Shown here piece by piece: positions 1 to 10,437 of a DNA stretch of 64,000 bases (the stretch's first letter is position 1; every line of letters starts with the position of its first letter). This DNA is from Vombatus ursinus. Taxonomy: Eukaryota; Chordata; Mammalia; Diprotodontia; Vombatidae. The position numbers and the translations under genes are program-made. The stretch spans positions 377,345-441,344 of the forward strand of contig NW_020954611.1 of the NCBI RefSeq assembly GCF_900497805.2, given 5' to 3'. A model generated the notes under the pieces. The model was not told the origin of the DNA. It worked only from the letters and a program-made list of their open reading frames with translations, and searched no databases.

Positions 1-137
1 ATTTTAATGTAATTGGTTTCCTTTGTAATCTAATGTATTTTACAAATTTAAGAACATTGTTCTTAGAAGGGGTTTATAGGCTTCACCAGACTTTTAAAAG
101 GGGAATCTGTGATATAAAAGAAGTTAAGAACTCATGC
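1..137. mobile_element. hAT-type MITE, family A, cut by the window edge
   Basis: The sequence matches the 3' two thirds of the elements at 33054 and 52478: AATTGGTTTCCTTTGTAATC, then AGAAGGGGTTTATAGGCTTC, then a terminus reading AAGTTAAGAACTC. That terminus corresponds to the inverted repeat AGGTTAAGAACC of the copy at 33 kb. The 5' terminus lies outside the window. There is no coding capacity. Confidence 0.6.
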
Positions 138-228
138 TCTAAAGACTCTTGCAGGTCTGAAATGGTTGTGATTCCAGTTGGGAGGTGTGGAAACAGAATT
201 AAGGAGGGAGGGCTGAATAAAAGATGAA

Positions 229-415
229 GTATGATCATAGAGTTAAGAGTAGAAGGGACCTTAGATGTCATCTAGTTCAGTCCTCTAATTTTATAATTGA
301 GGGAACAGAGTCTAATGAAGGGAAATGACTGGTCACACGGTAAGAGCCAGGCTTTGAACCCAAGTTCTAGGACTCCAAATGCACTCTTTCCCTTGGTATG
401 TACCACCTTCTTTGA
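229..415 (-). repeat. MIR-like CORE-SINE remnant
   Basis: The block AGAAGGGACCTTAGATGTCA, a degenerate GAGGGAACAGAGT core, GGTCACACGGTAAGAGCC and TTTGAACCCAAGTTCTAGGA follow the usual order of a reversed MIR. Divergence is high, so the insertion is old. Confidence 0.6.
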
Positions 416-560
416 TAATCTAGCAGGGGAGTGGTTCAGCTGTGGCAAATGACTTGAAGCTGAGCTTCTTTTAGGAGCAGCAGCCCCAGGGATCCAGACT
501 GGTTTTGGAGAATTCTTAGTCCCAAGGACTACCAGAAAAGTAATAGAATTATAGATCTTA

Positions 561-1894
561 GATCTGCCAAAACCAATGGCTTTTTCTCTATCATTCTCCT
601 TGACCTCTTTGCAGTCTTTGATACTGTCAATCACTTTCTTTTCCTTGATATTCCCTTCATTCTAGGTTTTTCCGGACCCCACTCTCTCCTGGTTTTCCTC
701 CTGTCTCTCTGATTTGTTCCTTCTCTGTTTCCTTTACTGGACTATCTTTGGGATCATACCCTCTAACTGTAAGTGTCCCTTAGGCCTCTGTCCTGGGCTC
801 TCTTCTCTTCTCCCCTTGTACTATTTCACTTGATAATCTCATCAGCTCCTGTGGATTTAATTACCATCTCTATGCTGATGATTCTCAGATCTACCTATCC
901 TACCCCAAATTCTAGGCTGATCTCCAGTCTTGCACCTCCAACTGCTTTTCAGATATCTCAAACTGGATTCCAGGAGTAATCTTAAACTCAGTATGTCCAA
1001 AAACAAAACTCATTGTTTTTCCCTCTGACTCCCCCTCTCCTCCTACCTTCCCTATTACTTTGGAGGGTAACATCATCCTCCCAGTCCTGCAGGCTTGCAA
1101 CCTAGGAGCCTGCCTGAATTGCTCATTACCTCTCATCCCCCAACAGGGGAGTTTCTAAAACCTATTTCACCTTTGCAACATTTCATCTCTTGAATATGTT
1201 CTCTTCCTTCCTCTGATACTGACACCACTCAAGCATAGATGCTCATCACCTTATACCAGGATAATTGTAATAACCTGTTGGATCTGCCTGACTGAAGTCT
1301 CTCTCCGCTCTAATCCATCCTCCATTCAGCCACTAAAGAGATTTTCCTAAAGTGCAGATCTGACCATGTCACTCTCCTATTCAATAAATTCTGGTGGCTC
1401 CCCATAACCTCCAGAATCAAATACAAATACTCTGTTAAGCATTCAAAGCCTTTTATATAACCTATGCTGCTCCCACATTTCCAGTCTTCTTATACCTTGT
1501 TCCCTGACATGTACTGTTTGATCCAGTGATGCTCACTTTCTGTCTGTTCTATGAACAAGACACTTCACTTCTTTGCTCTGAGCATTCTCTCTGGCTGTCC
1601 CCTAAGCCTGAAGGCTCTCCTTCATCTGACCTCCTTGGCTTCCTTTAAGTCCCAACCAAAATCCTACATTACTGGAACCCTTTCCTAGCCCCTTGTAATC
1701 CTAATATCTTCTGTTTATGATTTTCTTATTTATCTTGTATTTAGCTTGCCTTGTATAAATTTGTTTGCATATCATCTCCATTAGATTGTAAACTCCTTGT
1801 GGGTGAGTACCGTCTTTTGCCTCTTTTTGTATCCCAGCACTTAGTGCAGTGCCTGGCACATAAGCACTTAATAAATGTCAATTGATTGATTGAG
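561..1894 (+). mobile_element. LINE L2, 3' part including RT motifs
   Basis: A 5'-truncated L2 of about 1.3 kb. Reading forward gives LLDLFAVFDTVNH (RT motif A region) near 597-645 and LYADDSQIY, with the catalytic YADD codons at 871-882. Downstream come the L2 landmarks GATCTGACCATGTCACTCTC near 1358 and CACTTAATAAATGTC near 1866, ending in (TTGA) units. The frame is interrupted several times and the element is dead. Short open frames at 773-979 (+) and 912-1136 (-) fall inside it and are not genes. Confidence 0.88.
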
Positions 1895-1955
1895 CTGGAA
1901 GAGACCATAAGAGACCATAACTGTCAATTGATTGATTGAGCCTTAAGAGACCATC
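1876..1955 (+). repeat. 46-bp tandem duplication of the L2 terminus
   Basis: TGTCAATTGATTGATTGAG occurs at 1876 and again at 1922, with AGAGACCATA repeated in between. The L2 tail and its flank have been duplicated in tandem after insertion. Confidence 0.75.
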
Positions 1956-2530
1956 TGATCTAATGACACCATCTAAGAATTTAGTGATAACTAAGGCAAT
2001 ATGTCTAGAAAGCAATTGGAGGAGGGGAGGAGTAGACAAAGAGTAGAAGGGGGAATTAGAAGAGTTAAGGGGGAAATAAATATTTTAATAATATCAATCT
2101 GCAAGCATAACTAATACCTCTATGGGCTTAGTTTTTGCTGAAATCTTACATCAACTCCAGTTGCTGGAACTTTTAAAGGTGTAGCAAGCCTTTTCCTGAG
2201 TGTTTTCTTTGCTGGTAGCTGTATTGTGTAATCCAGACAGCAGGAATCTGTGGGGAATGCTAACCGAAGTCAATCTCTCACAAGAGGCAGCCTTTGGGCA
2301 AAGTTTGTGTTTCACAGAAACAACATTTGTATAGTCTTTCTAGTGATGATAGATTCCATCACTAAGCGAAAGGGAAAAAGATCTATAGCTCTTCAGGTTT
2401 AAAGAGATCTATGAATCCAAAGTAATTCACTATTCACTAAGCAGTCGGTATCAGAATTTTTGGTTCATATTGAAAGAAAATAGTAAAAAGTGTGCTGATG
2501 AATTTTTCATAGAGTTTCAGTGTTAATTTA
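1956..2530. other. Unassigned stretch
   Basis: No repeat family or coding exon recognised. Base composition is mixed and there is no long open frame. Confidence 0.4.
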
Positions 2531-2868
2531 TAGATTCACAGAATCTCAGGGTTGGAAGGGAGTTTCAGAGGCCATCCAGTACAACTCATCCCAGAACAAG
2601 AATAACCTCAACAACTTACTGACAAATAGTTATCTTGAAGACCTTCAGGGAGGGGGAATCCACTACTTCCGCTTTTGGATAACTCTAATTGTTAGGAAAG
2701 ATTTCCTTCCATCAAGCATGAATGTCTCTTTAAAATGTCCACCATTGGCTCCTTGTTCTGCCTTCTGGGGCCAGACAACACTTCAAATACTAGAAAACAG
2801 CTATCATGTCCCACCTACGTCTCATCTTCTTTGGGCTAAAAATCCCCACTTCCATTAATTCATCTTAA
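2531..2868 (-). mobile_element. LINE L3 (CR1 clade) 3' fragment
   Basis: Read on the plus strand it begins AGAATCTCAGGGTTGGAAGG, the reverse of the L3/CR1 3' end. It continues through GGATAACTCTAATTGTTAGG and CAGCTATCATGTCCCACC in the order expected of inverted L3. The 112-residue open frame over it is antisense LINE sequence and not a gene. Confidence 0.8.
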
Positions 2869-2984
2869 AGTGATATGGCTTCCAGTTCCCAGTTACTATT
2901 TATTCTGAAATTTTATTGCTGAAATCAGCAATGAGGTTGCATTACCACTCAAAATTCTAGTCAGTTCTATTTGCTATTCTGTGG

Positions 2985-3050
2985 TTAGCACTCAGCACAG
3001 TGTCCAAAATGTAGTAAGCATTTAATAAATGCTTTTTGACTGACTGACCT
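2985..3050 (+). mobile_element. L2 3' tail
   Basis: GTAGTAAGCATTTAATAAATG followed by GACTGACTGAC is the L2 terminus. Only the last 65 bp or so are recognisable. Confidence 0.6.
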
Positions 3051-3290
3051 TGAGGAAGCATAATATAGATCAATGCTTCAAATTTTTTGATCTTCTATCT
3101 CATCACTAACATATTTTGGGGCACATGTCTTAAATATATGTATATTTGCTTATTTATACATGTGCTACTGTGCTAGTAATTATACTTTATAGAACATACA
3201 AAAATAGAAATTAAAAAAGGATGAGATAAAGATGAATTAATATTTGATACTAGAGTCAATGGGAAGCCCTTGGAATTTGTTGATAATAGT

Positions 3291-3544
3291 AATTATTTCA
3301 TATGTTTTTTTTAAAGGTTTAAAAAGTGCCTCACAAACATTACTTAGTTTTTTATCCTCATAGCTACTCTGGGAGGTCGGTTCTTATTACTCCTATTTCT
3401 CCTATATGAGAAAACTGAGGCAGACAGAGATTACATGATTTTCCCAGTATTATAATAGCTATTGAGTGTCTGAGGACACATTTGAACTCAAGCCTTCATG
3501 ACTGAGATAGAACCCAGGGCTCTATCCATGGAACCTAGCTAGAA
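3291..3544 (-). repeat. MIR-like SINE, nearly full length
   Basis: In order: AAAAGTGCCTCACAAACATT, CTCTGGGAGGTCGGTTCTTA, GAGAAAACTGAGGCAGACAG, and the reversed tRNA head CTCTATCCATGGAACCTAGC. The element abuts an inverted L2 at about 3545. Confidence 0.7.
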
Positions 3545-3753
3545 TAGCTTGGTCAGACCTGGGCTATAGGAAAGTCATTTTGGCAGCTGTCTGGAGGATG
3601 GATTGGAAAGGTAGGAGACTTGAAACAGGGAGACTAATTAGGAAATTTCAATAACTCATAAGAGAGGTGTTGAGGATCTGAACTATGGTATTAGCTGTGT
3701 GAGTAGAGAAAAGAGGGTGTGTGTGAGAGGTGTTGTAGAGGTAGAAAAGACAA
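3545..3753 (-). mobile_element. LINE L2 fragment, inverted
   Basis: GGTCAGACCTGGGCTATAGG followed by AAGTCATTTTGGCAGCTG is the complement of the L2 block around the GATCTGACCATGTCACTC landmark. The recognisable part stops where the next SINE inserted. Confidence 0.75.
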
Positions 3754-3897
3754 TTTTTTTGGGGGGGGCTAGGAAATGGAGTTAAGTGACTTGCCCAGGG
3801 TCACACAGTAAGTGTCAAGTATTTGAGGATGGATTTGAACTCAGATCCTCCTTTCTCCAGGGTTGGTGCTCTATCCACTGTGCCACCTAGCTGCCCT
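3754..3897 (-). mobile_element. tRNA-derived marsupial SINE (WSINE1-like)
   Basis: Poly-T (the SINE's A tail) is followed by GTTAAGTGACTTGCCCAGGG and the reversed head CACTGTGCCACCTAGCTGCC. A 10-bp TSD, GAAAAGACAA, lies at 3744-3753 and 3898-3907. The SINE sits at the boundary between inverted L2 and L1-type sequence, so it is younger than both. Confidence 0.85.
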
Positions 3898-3907
3898 GAA
3901 AAGACAA

Positions 3908-4198
3908 AATTTAACAATTGAATATATACATATGATGGAATACTATTTTGCTGTAAGAAATGATGAAGGGAATGGTTTCAGAAATAACTAATGGGAAGGC
4001 TTGTATGGACTGATGTAAAATAAAGTGGGTAGAACTAGGAGAGCACTTTATGCAATAATAATAATATTGTAAAGACAACTCAGAAGACTTAAGAACTCTG
4101 ATCAACACAAAGACCAATTTCAATTCCAAAAGACTCATGATAAAACATGTTACTTACCTCTAGATCGAGAACCAGTGGACCTAAGAACTCAGATTAAG

Positions 4199-4255
<57 letters not shown>

Positions 4256-4420
4256 GCATGGTTTATGTAGGAATTTATTTTTCTTGACTATATATGTTTG
4301 TAATGGATTTTATTTTATTATTTTTTCTTTTTCAAATAGAGATAGAAGGAGGTGTGAGGGAAAGAATTTGGAGCTAAAATAAAATTGAATTTAAAAGTAA
4401 TAAAAAATAAAAAGAAAAGA
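3908..4420 (+). mobile_element. LINE L1 3' end (ORF2 C-terminus plus 3'UTR)
   Basis: ATGATGGAATACTATTTTGC at about 3932 reads MMEYYFAVRNDE, which matches the conserved C-terminal MEYY(A)AIKNDEF stretch of L1 ORF2. The downstream sequence has no open frame and ends in A-rich DNA near 4420. A GT microsatellite has expanded inside the 3'UTR. Confidence 0.75.
4201..4251 (+). repeat. (GT)n microsatellite
   Basis: About 25 uninterrupted GT units inside the L1 3' end. The purity suggests it is likely polymorphic. Confidence 0.95.
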
Positions 4421-4450
4421 TATGCTAGGAAAAATACTTGTTAATTGATT

Positions 4451-4595
4451 TTTTTTAAGGCAATTGCGGTTAAGTGACTTGCCAATGGTCATGCAGCTAG
4501 TACGGGTCAAGTGTTTGGTCTAAGGCCAAATTTGAACTTGGGTCCTCCTGATTTCAGGGCTGGTGCTCTATCCACTGTGCCATCTAGCTGGCCCA
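4451..4595 (-). mobile_element. tRNA-derived marsupial SINE (WSINE1-like)
   Basis: A full-length reversed SINE from TTTTTTAAGGCAATTGCGG to CCATCTAGCTGGCCC. It is flanked by the exact 13-bp TSD TTGTTAATTGATT at 4438-4450 and 4596-4608, as expected for L1-machinery insertion. Confidence 0.9.
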
Positions 4596-4735
4596 TTGTT
4601 AATTGATTGATAGTCAATAATAATAATGACATTTCAGCTGAAGGACTGGTTATGAGGAACCTTTCAAAAAGAGGCTATTTGGAAATCATATACAGTATGG
4701 AAATTTGTTAGATCACCTTTAACTTTCTAAACATG

Positions 4736-4930
4736 AATTCACAGAATTTTAGAGTGTTTCATCTGGAAGGGATGTTAGGCATAACTTAGTTCAACTTGTT
4801 CATTTTCCAAATAAGTAAACTAAGGCATTGCAATGTTAAGGGATCTGACTAAGACCATATAGGTAGGATTGGAATAAGAACTCAAAACCTGTCACTCTGT
4901 TCCTAAGTCCCTACATTGTACCAGGCTTCC
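4736..4930 (-). repeat. MIR-like SINE remnant
   Basis: GAATTTTAGAGTGTTTCATC, ATAAGTAAACTAAGGCATTG and AACTCAAAACCTGTCACTCT mark a worn reversed MIR. Confidence 0.55.
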
Positions 4931-5899
4931 TAGCTTTATTTTAAATATTGCATTGCTACTCATCTTTGGGGCAGACTATAATAATCACATAGATTATAAA
5001 ATTAAAAGGTTATGGAGGCCCTTTGTCCATTATTAGACTTTCTCTGTCCATATAAAAGAAAAAGATGAAAACTAAATGGAAAAATATCAGACCTCTTTCT
5101 CTTTTCCCCACCTTCTGAGCCTGAGAGGGAAAAAATGCTCTTCAGAACTTCCTCATCACATTCTAAAATTGTCTACAAGGTCATTGGGAAATGTATCATA
5201 CTTTCATGGAATGTTGGCATTGGCTGGTGGTGCATTCATTTTATGTCTCATTGCTTTTTTCTTTCAAGGAATTAAATTGCTCTTCTGCTTCAAAGACATA
5301 TGAGAACATCTGAGTGTCTAAGGATTATGAGGGGAAAACAAGAGTGAGTTTAGACATTGGTTTCTGCCTTCCCTATACTCAAAGATTATGTCATATTAAA
5401 TGATATATTCTATGGGGATTTCCTCAAATGGAAGAGACTGGCAGAACCCGAAGTTTAATAATGTGGTTCCCAGGCAAGGACAGGCATTTAATTCTCTGTC
5501 TTTCAAGGAGCAAAAGGCTTCTCTTCCTCGTATGCATCATGGCTGATGCAGAATTAGACTAAATTGTTAATGCATTTAATGAAATTTACTGCTGTCAGGT
5601 ATAGCGGACATCAAACTTAGTGTGAGAATGAACACTCAAGCATGATGAACGGTCACGAAATTTTGTTGTGGACCAAGTTTTTTGCCAAGATGTCTCTCAA
5701 GCTTTCTGTCCATGGCAATGGATTGGGATTTGAAAATATTTCTAGTTTGCTTCTTAAACTCTTCTTTTTGTATTATGCTTTATTGGAAAGGACTCAGAAG
5801 TCTACCTCAATGATAAACCCTTGCATTTATTTAGCATGTTGTATGCTGTTCTTAAGTCAATTCAGTTGAGTGTCCAGCTCTTTGTTACCCCATTTAGAG
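4931..5899. other. Unassigned stretch
   Basis: About 970 bp without a recognised repeat. Two 75-residue open frames (5076-5303 and 5642-5869) resemble no protein family that I know and lack splice or codon-use support. I read them as chance. Confidence 0.4.
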
Positions 5900-5948
5900 C
5901 CATGGAACCAGCTCCTACTGGCTCAAGAGAGCTGATTGTTAAATTTGG
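5900..5948. mobile_element. hAT-type MITE, family C, short 5' fragment
   Basis: ACCAGCTCCTACTGGCTC followed by AGAGCTGATTGTTAAATTT matches positions 7330-7370 of the better copy. It is cut off by the L3 fragment that follows. Confidence 0.5.
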
Positions 5949-6165
5949 TCACAGAATCACAACATTTCAGAGTTGGAAGGGAACTCAGACTTAGTCTATT
6001 CTGTACCACATAGACTTTCCTTGAAGGCCTCTTGAAGGCCTTCTCCTTCTTGCCTATTCTATTTTTTTTTTTGCTAGCTCTAGTCATTTGGAAGTTTTTC
6101 CTTACGTCAAGCCTGAATCTGACTGCCTGCAGCTTCTATCCATGATTTCTAGTTATAGAATTATT
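5949..6165 (-). mobile_element. LINE L3 (CR1) 3' fragment
   Basis: TTTCAGAGTTGGAAGGGAAC opens the inverted L3 3' end. GGAAGTTTTTCCTTACGTCA and AAGCCTGAATCTGACTGCC follow in L3 order, with a poly-T interruption near 6062. Confidence 0.7.
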
Positions 6166-6189
6166 TGCATGTAGGCAGAAACAAAGAAA

Positions 6190-6362
6190 GCCTATTGTGT
6201 GTGATTTAGAGATGGAAAGTTCCTTAGAGGTCCATGTCCTTCCCGTATTACAGGCTGTAAGAGATAAAGTGAATTGACCAACTTCACCCAGCAAATAATA
6301 CAGCCAGAATTTGAGCCCAGGTCCTGTTAACTCCAAATCCAGCACTCTTTTCATGGCACCTT
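6190..6362 (-). repeat. MIR-like SINE remnant
   Basis: GATGGAAAGTTCCTTAGAGG, AATTTGAGCCCAGGTCCTG and CCAAATCCAGCACTCTTTTC follow reversed MIR order. Confidence 0.6.
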
Positions 6363-6366
6363 AAAT

Positions 6367-6735
6367 CTGTTGTTGTTCATCTTTCATTCTTTGTTTTGTT
6401 TTTGGTGAGGCAAATGCCTAGGGTCATACAGGCAGGAAGTGTCAAGTGTCTGAGGCCAGATTTGAACTCGGGTCCTGCTCACTCCAAGGCTGGAGATCTA
6501 TCCACTGCGCCACCTAGCTACTCCCACTCTTCATTCTTGAAGAATAAAATCAAGCAGAGCTGCAAGATCATCAGCCTCCCTCTCTTCTCCAGACTCACTG
6601 AAGTCCAGTGGCAAGACAAAAGTCAAGATGACCGGCAGTGGCCTGGAATGCATTGGATGACCTTGGTCTTTCTAAATCAAGGTCTTTCCCAGGCCTCACA
6701 TCACAGTCCAAATGTCTTCCCTCACTTTCACTTTG
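6367..6735 (+). repeat. Unassigned marsupial repeat R, split by a SINE
   Basis: TGTTGTTGTTCATCTTTCATT before the SINE joins TTCATTCTTGAAGAATAAAA after it. The rest (GCAGAGCTGCAAGATCATCA, CCAGTGGCAAGACAAAAGTC, CAAGGTCTTTCCCAGGCCTC) is shared with 24126-24445, with 22379-22505 (inverted) and with a scrap at 45790. I do not recognise the family. It has no tRNA-like head. Confidence 0.65.
6392..6529 (-). mobile_element. tRNA-derived marsupial SINE inserted in repeat R
   Basis: The reversed head reads CACTGCGCCACCTAGCTAC. The 9-bp TSD TTCATTCTT at 6383-6391 and 6530-6538 shows insertion into the older repeat R. Confidence 0.8.
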
Positions 6736-6773
6736 TTATTGTAAGGATAAAATGACAATGTATATAAATTGCT

Positions 6774-7029
6774 GGGCAGCTAGGTGGTGTCATAGTGCAT
6801 AGAGTGCTAGGCCTGGAGTCAGGAAGACTCATTTTCCTGAGTTCAAATGTGACCTCAGACATTTACTAGCTTTATGATCCTGGGCAAGTCCCTTGATCTG
6901 TTTGCCTCAGTTTCTTCACCTGTAAAATGAGATGGAAAAGGAAATGGCAAAGCCCCACAGTCTCTGATGAGAAAACCCCAAATGGGGTCATGAAGAGCAG
7001 GACGCATCTGAAATGACCTAACAACAACA
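6774..7029 (+). mobile_element. Long tRNA-derived marsupial SINE (MAR1-like)
   Basis: Head GGGCAGCTAGGTGGTGTCAT, B-box-like GAGTTCAAATGTGAC, then CAGTTTCTTCACCTGTAAAA, AAATGGGGTCATGAAGAGCA and the (AAC)n tail. About 255 bp. This longer type lacks a poly-A tail and ends in AACAACAAC. Confidence 0.85.
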
Positions 7030-7169
7030 TATAAAGTGCTAAATAAACATGAGGTTTTGTCATTATTGTTCATTTTGTAATCAATGTAATATATATTTGA
7101 GGATCTGTGATTTCAGCAAGCTGGCATACCCTTTAGCAATATAGATTGAAATTACTACTCCTACTCCTA

Positions 7170-7640
7170 CATCTGCTACCTAGTATTTATATAGCACTTA
7201 AACATTTTATAAACATTAGCTCATTTTATCTTCACAACAACCCTAGGAGGTAGGTGCTATTATCACCCCCATCTTGCATATGAGGAAACTGACGAAGTCA
7301 GAGCAGGAATGTGCTATAGCCAGCTCCAACTAGCTCATGACAGCTGATTGTTAAATTTACAGTGTGAACATTTATACCTCATAGATTGGCAAACACTATA
7401 AATCAGGGGCTGATTTATTGTTTTATTGATTAAGAAAGTGATGGAAAAATATTAATATTGAGATTAAACTTAAAAGTGTGTTGTGCTTTTGGCAAACCAG
7501 TTGTTAAACATTTATCAACACACCCCTAGACAGATATTGTGACTTGCCCAGCTATTAAGTGTCTGAGGCCACATTTGAACTCAGATCTTTCTGACTTTAG
7601 ATCCAGTGCTCCTATCCACTGTACCACCTAGCTTCCTCAT
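7170..7640 (-). repeat. MIR-like SINE split by a hAT MITE
   Basis: The left half (CACAACAACCCTAGGAGGTA, ATGAGGAAACTGAC) and right half (GTGACTTGCCCAGCTATTAA, CACTGTACCACCTAGCTTCC) together make one reversed MIR. The intervening 7314-7527 is a younger insertion. Confidence 0.75.
7314..7527. mobile_element. hAT-type MITE, family C, inside MIR
   Basis: The left terminus CAGGAATGTGCTATAG and right terminus CAACACACCCCT are imperfect inverted repeats. The flanks AGTCAGAG and AGACAGAT agree at 6 of 8 positions, consistent with a worn 8-bp hAT TSD. A better copy lies at 59943. Confidence 0.6.
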
Positions 7641-8170
7641 GACTGTATATCTTAGTAGTCAGGACTCATGTGAATTGCTGTGGCTAAAAGAATAAATTCA
7701 TCACCTTGTGTCTAACCATCTTGTAATGAACTAAACCGGTCATTTGACAACAGACAAATGGTCCATTTTCAATAGATCAACTAGTATTTCTTGGAGTAGA
7801 AGGCTTTGCCAGTTTGGTATGACCTGATAATCTTTTGGCTCTGCTGACACAGAGCTTTTGACAATCCAGGGTCACCTGTGTGCCATGGTGAGGCATCCAA
7901 GGGGGTCACTAGCAATGGCATAGGAATTAACAAGCAAAGAAACTTCAGTTATTTTCATCTGTCTATGAAATCCATTATTACTCCTGATCATCAAAATTCC
8001 ACACAGGAAGAATTATGAAAAACCAGGCTACACATACAGTCTGGGTTAAACAAAGTCACATGGCTGATGAATGGTCTGAGTGGTACATTGGTCTCTGCCA
8101 CTAGCCTTCAGCACATTGTATAGATCGTTGGTAGTAGATTTATGAACTAGAATTTCACAGCATGAGAGAA
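7641..8170. other. Unassigned stretch
   Basis: Roughly 530 bp without a recognised element or exon. Confidence 0.4.
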
Positions 8171-8173
8171 GGT

Positions 8174-8203
8174 GTGTGTGTGTGTGTGTGTGTTTGTGTG
8201 TAT
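8174..8203 (+). repeat. Short (GT)n microsatellite
   Basis: About 14 GT units with one T interruption. Confidence 0.9.
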
Positions 8204-8299
8204 GAAGGGTAAGAAGTTTGATTGTATCCTGCATCAGTGGAGGGAATAAAGACACTAGTGAAATTGCAGGTGTAGCAAAGGACTAGACCTTTGGTTTTC

Positions 8300-8527
8300 C
8301 AGCTAGTAATATTATCTGTCCCATCCCCTAGTAACTTCTGCTTATTTTATGTATACTTATATATGTAAATATTGCTTTCCCTGATGGAATGTAAGTTTCT
8401 TGAGGGCAAGAACTGTTTAATTTTTGTTTTTGTATCCCCAGCACCCAGGAGAGAAGAATGCAGTATATAATAGGCACACAGTAAATGCATATAGCAGGTG
8501 CTTAGGTAATGCTTGCCGACTGATTAG
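8300..8527 (+). mobile_element. L2 3' end
   Basis: TGGAATGTAAGTTTCTTGAG, GGCAAGAACTGTTTAATTTT, TTGTATCCCCAGCACCCAG and GCTTGCCGACTGATTAG are the L2 3' landmarks in order. Confidence 0.75.
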
Positions 8528-9295
8528 ACAGAAGGTGTAGAATTAGAATAAATTCTAGTGGTCTCAGCCCTTGAGGAAGTTATATTTCCTGGTGACCTCA
8601 GTTTCCCTGCCCTACGAGTGCCTTCTTTTTATTGATACTTCTCACTTTATTCAATGACGGTGTTCCTGAATAATTGGGTGTTTTTGTTGTTGATTGAATT
8701 GATTGAATTGAATTTTAACTGAATTATGGGAGCTTGCTGTTTAATAGAAGCCATGGTAAAGCTTTGTGTAAGGCAAGTAATCTCTAGGTGATTTACTGAT
8801 CTGATTTGTAGATCTGAATTTCCCCATCAAAGTGGCTTTGCCTTTTTGTACACAGAAACAAAGAAATCTTATTACATGTGGTAGGTATTTATCATTCACT
8901 TTTCACTTTGCAGCATGGCTCAGATAAAACTTGTGCTGATTTAGAAATGGAATATGAGTTAGTGTAGGACCCTTGAAGATGCAAACTGTACAATGTATAG
9001 GACAGGTGCTCAGAATGATGGTTTCCCCAAAGCAATCTCAGGAGACCCAACTAGAGATTTTTTTTTTGTCTTCTTTGGTTCTGTTCCTCCTTACATAAGA
9101 TCTCTGGACTAATGACACTGAAAATGGGTTTGGGGTTTTTGTGCTCTTTAGCACTGTTTGAGAACCAATTATAGTCTTTAGAAGGTTTATAGGGTATAAC
9201 GTTTGCAATTGAGCATTCCATTTAATTCTGCCCAGGAGAACTGGTTATTCTTAAGCAACCATTTGAGTAGTATTGAATTGCTTTGATCATTGTTG
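8528..9295. other. Unassigned stretch
   Basis: No gene or repeat recognised in about 770 bp. Confidence 0.4.
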
Positions 9296-9317
9296 CTGAA
9301 GACCAGTTCTGAAGGGA

Positions 9318-9590
9318 AGGAGGGAGGGAATAAGCATTTATTAAGTGCCTACTATGTGCTAGGCACTGTGAAGAGCTTTACAGATATCTCATTTGCTCTT
9401 CATCCTTGTGAAGTATGTGCTATTATTTTCATATATACCTCATTTTACATATACATATATACCTCATTTTACAGATGAGGCAGATAGAGATTAAGTGACT
9501 TGCTCAAGGTTATACAGCTATAGTAAATGTCTGAAGTCAGATTTGACTTCATATCCGGGTCTAGCTTTCTATCCACTGTACCACATCCCT
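9318..9590 (-). repeat. MIR-like SINE, nearly full length, with internal duplication
   Basis: AAGTGCCTACTATGTGCTAG through GATTAAGTGACTTGCTCAAGG to CTATCCACTGTACCACATC. The core carries ATATACCTCATTTTACA twice (near 9432 and 9457), a local 25-bp duplication. Confidence 0.75.
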
Positions 9591-9599
9591 CAGATGGGA

Positions 9600-10437
9600 C
9601 ACTTGTTTCTTTTTCCTCAATTGGAATGTTAGTTCTATATCATTATACAGTTCCTTCCTATTGCTCAGATCAATTTACCTTTATAGGGTTCTTTAGACTC
9701 TTGTATTTTTATTTCATCTGTGGTCAATTCATCTGAAATGCTTGAAATTCTTTTGTTTCATTAAAGGTCAGTTTTTCCCTCTCTGGGATTAAACCAAGCT
9801 TTGCAAGGTAAGTTATATTTGATTATAAGTTTATCTCTTTTGCCTCTTAGAATATTGTACTTCTAAGATATCCTTATATTTGTGGTCATATGTACATGAC
9901 ATATGATATACATGTGTATACATACATGTGTATATGACCCTGACTGTGGTTCCCTGATACTTGAACTTCTTCTTTCTGACTAATTGCTTTAGTTCTTTTT
10001 TGAAATGGAAATTCTGGATCTTGGCTATGACACTCCTTGGACTTATCCTCTTTGGGTTCCCTTCAGAAGGTGATTGATGGATTATTTTTTCTTTCCATTG
10101 TCCCCCCATTTTAATAGATCTAGGAAGTTTCTATATTTGATTTCTTGAGAGTGTCTAGGCTTTTTAAAAATTATGATTTTTAGGGAGTTCAATGATTGTA
10201 AAATTACCTTTCCTTGATCTGCTTTTCAGGTCAATTGTTTTTGATATCAGATATCTTATATTTTCTTCTATTTTTTAGTCTTTTGATTTTGTTCTAATAT
10301 TTCTTGTTTTTCTATGGGGTTGCTGATTTCCATTTGGTCTATTCTCATTTTCTAAGAATCTGTCACTTTGATAAGGTTTACCACTTTCTCTTCTAAGCTA
10401 TTTAATCTCATTCCATTTTTTTTTCCTTCTAGAGCAG
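9600..10437 (-). mobile_element. LINE L1 ORF1 fragment (RRM and C-terminal domain)
   Basis: On the minus strand a 92-residue open frame (10109-9831) contains HQSPSEGNPKRISPRSVIAK, then KKFKYQGTTVRV. These fit the L1 ORF1p signature HR(S/T)P...DPK..TPR.II.K and the later KYQGT.IR stretch. Sequence to its right (upstream in the L1) matches the coiled-coil and RRM-coding part. The L1 is truncated on both sides and meets a hAT-like element at 10437. Confidence 0.75.

Noticed and set aside
6396-6755. 119-residue plus-strand frame
   Set aside because: It is an inverted SINE followed by repeat R.
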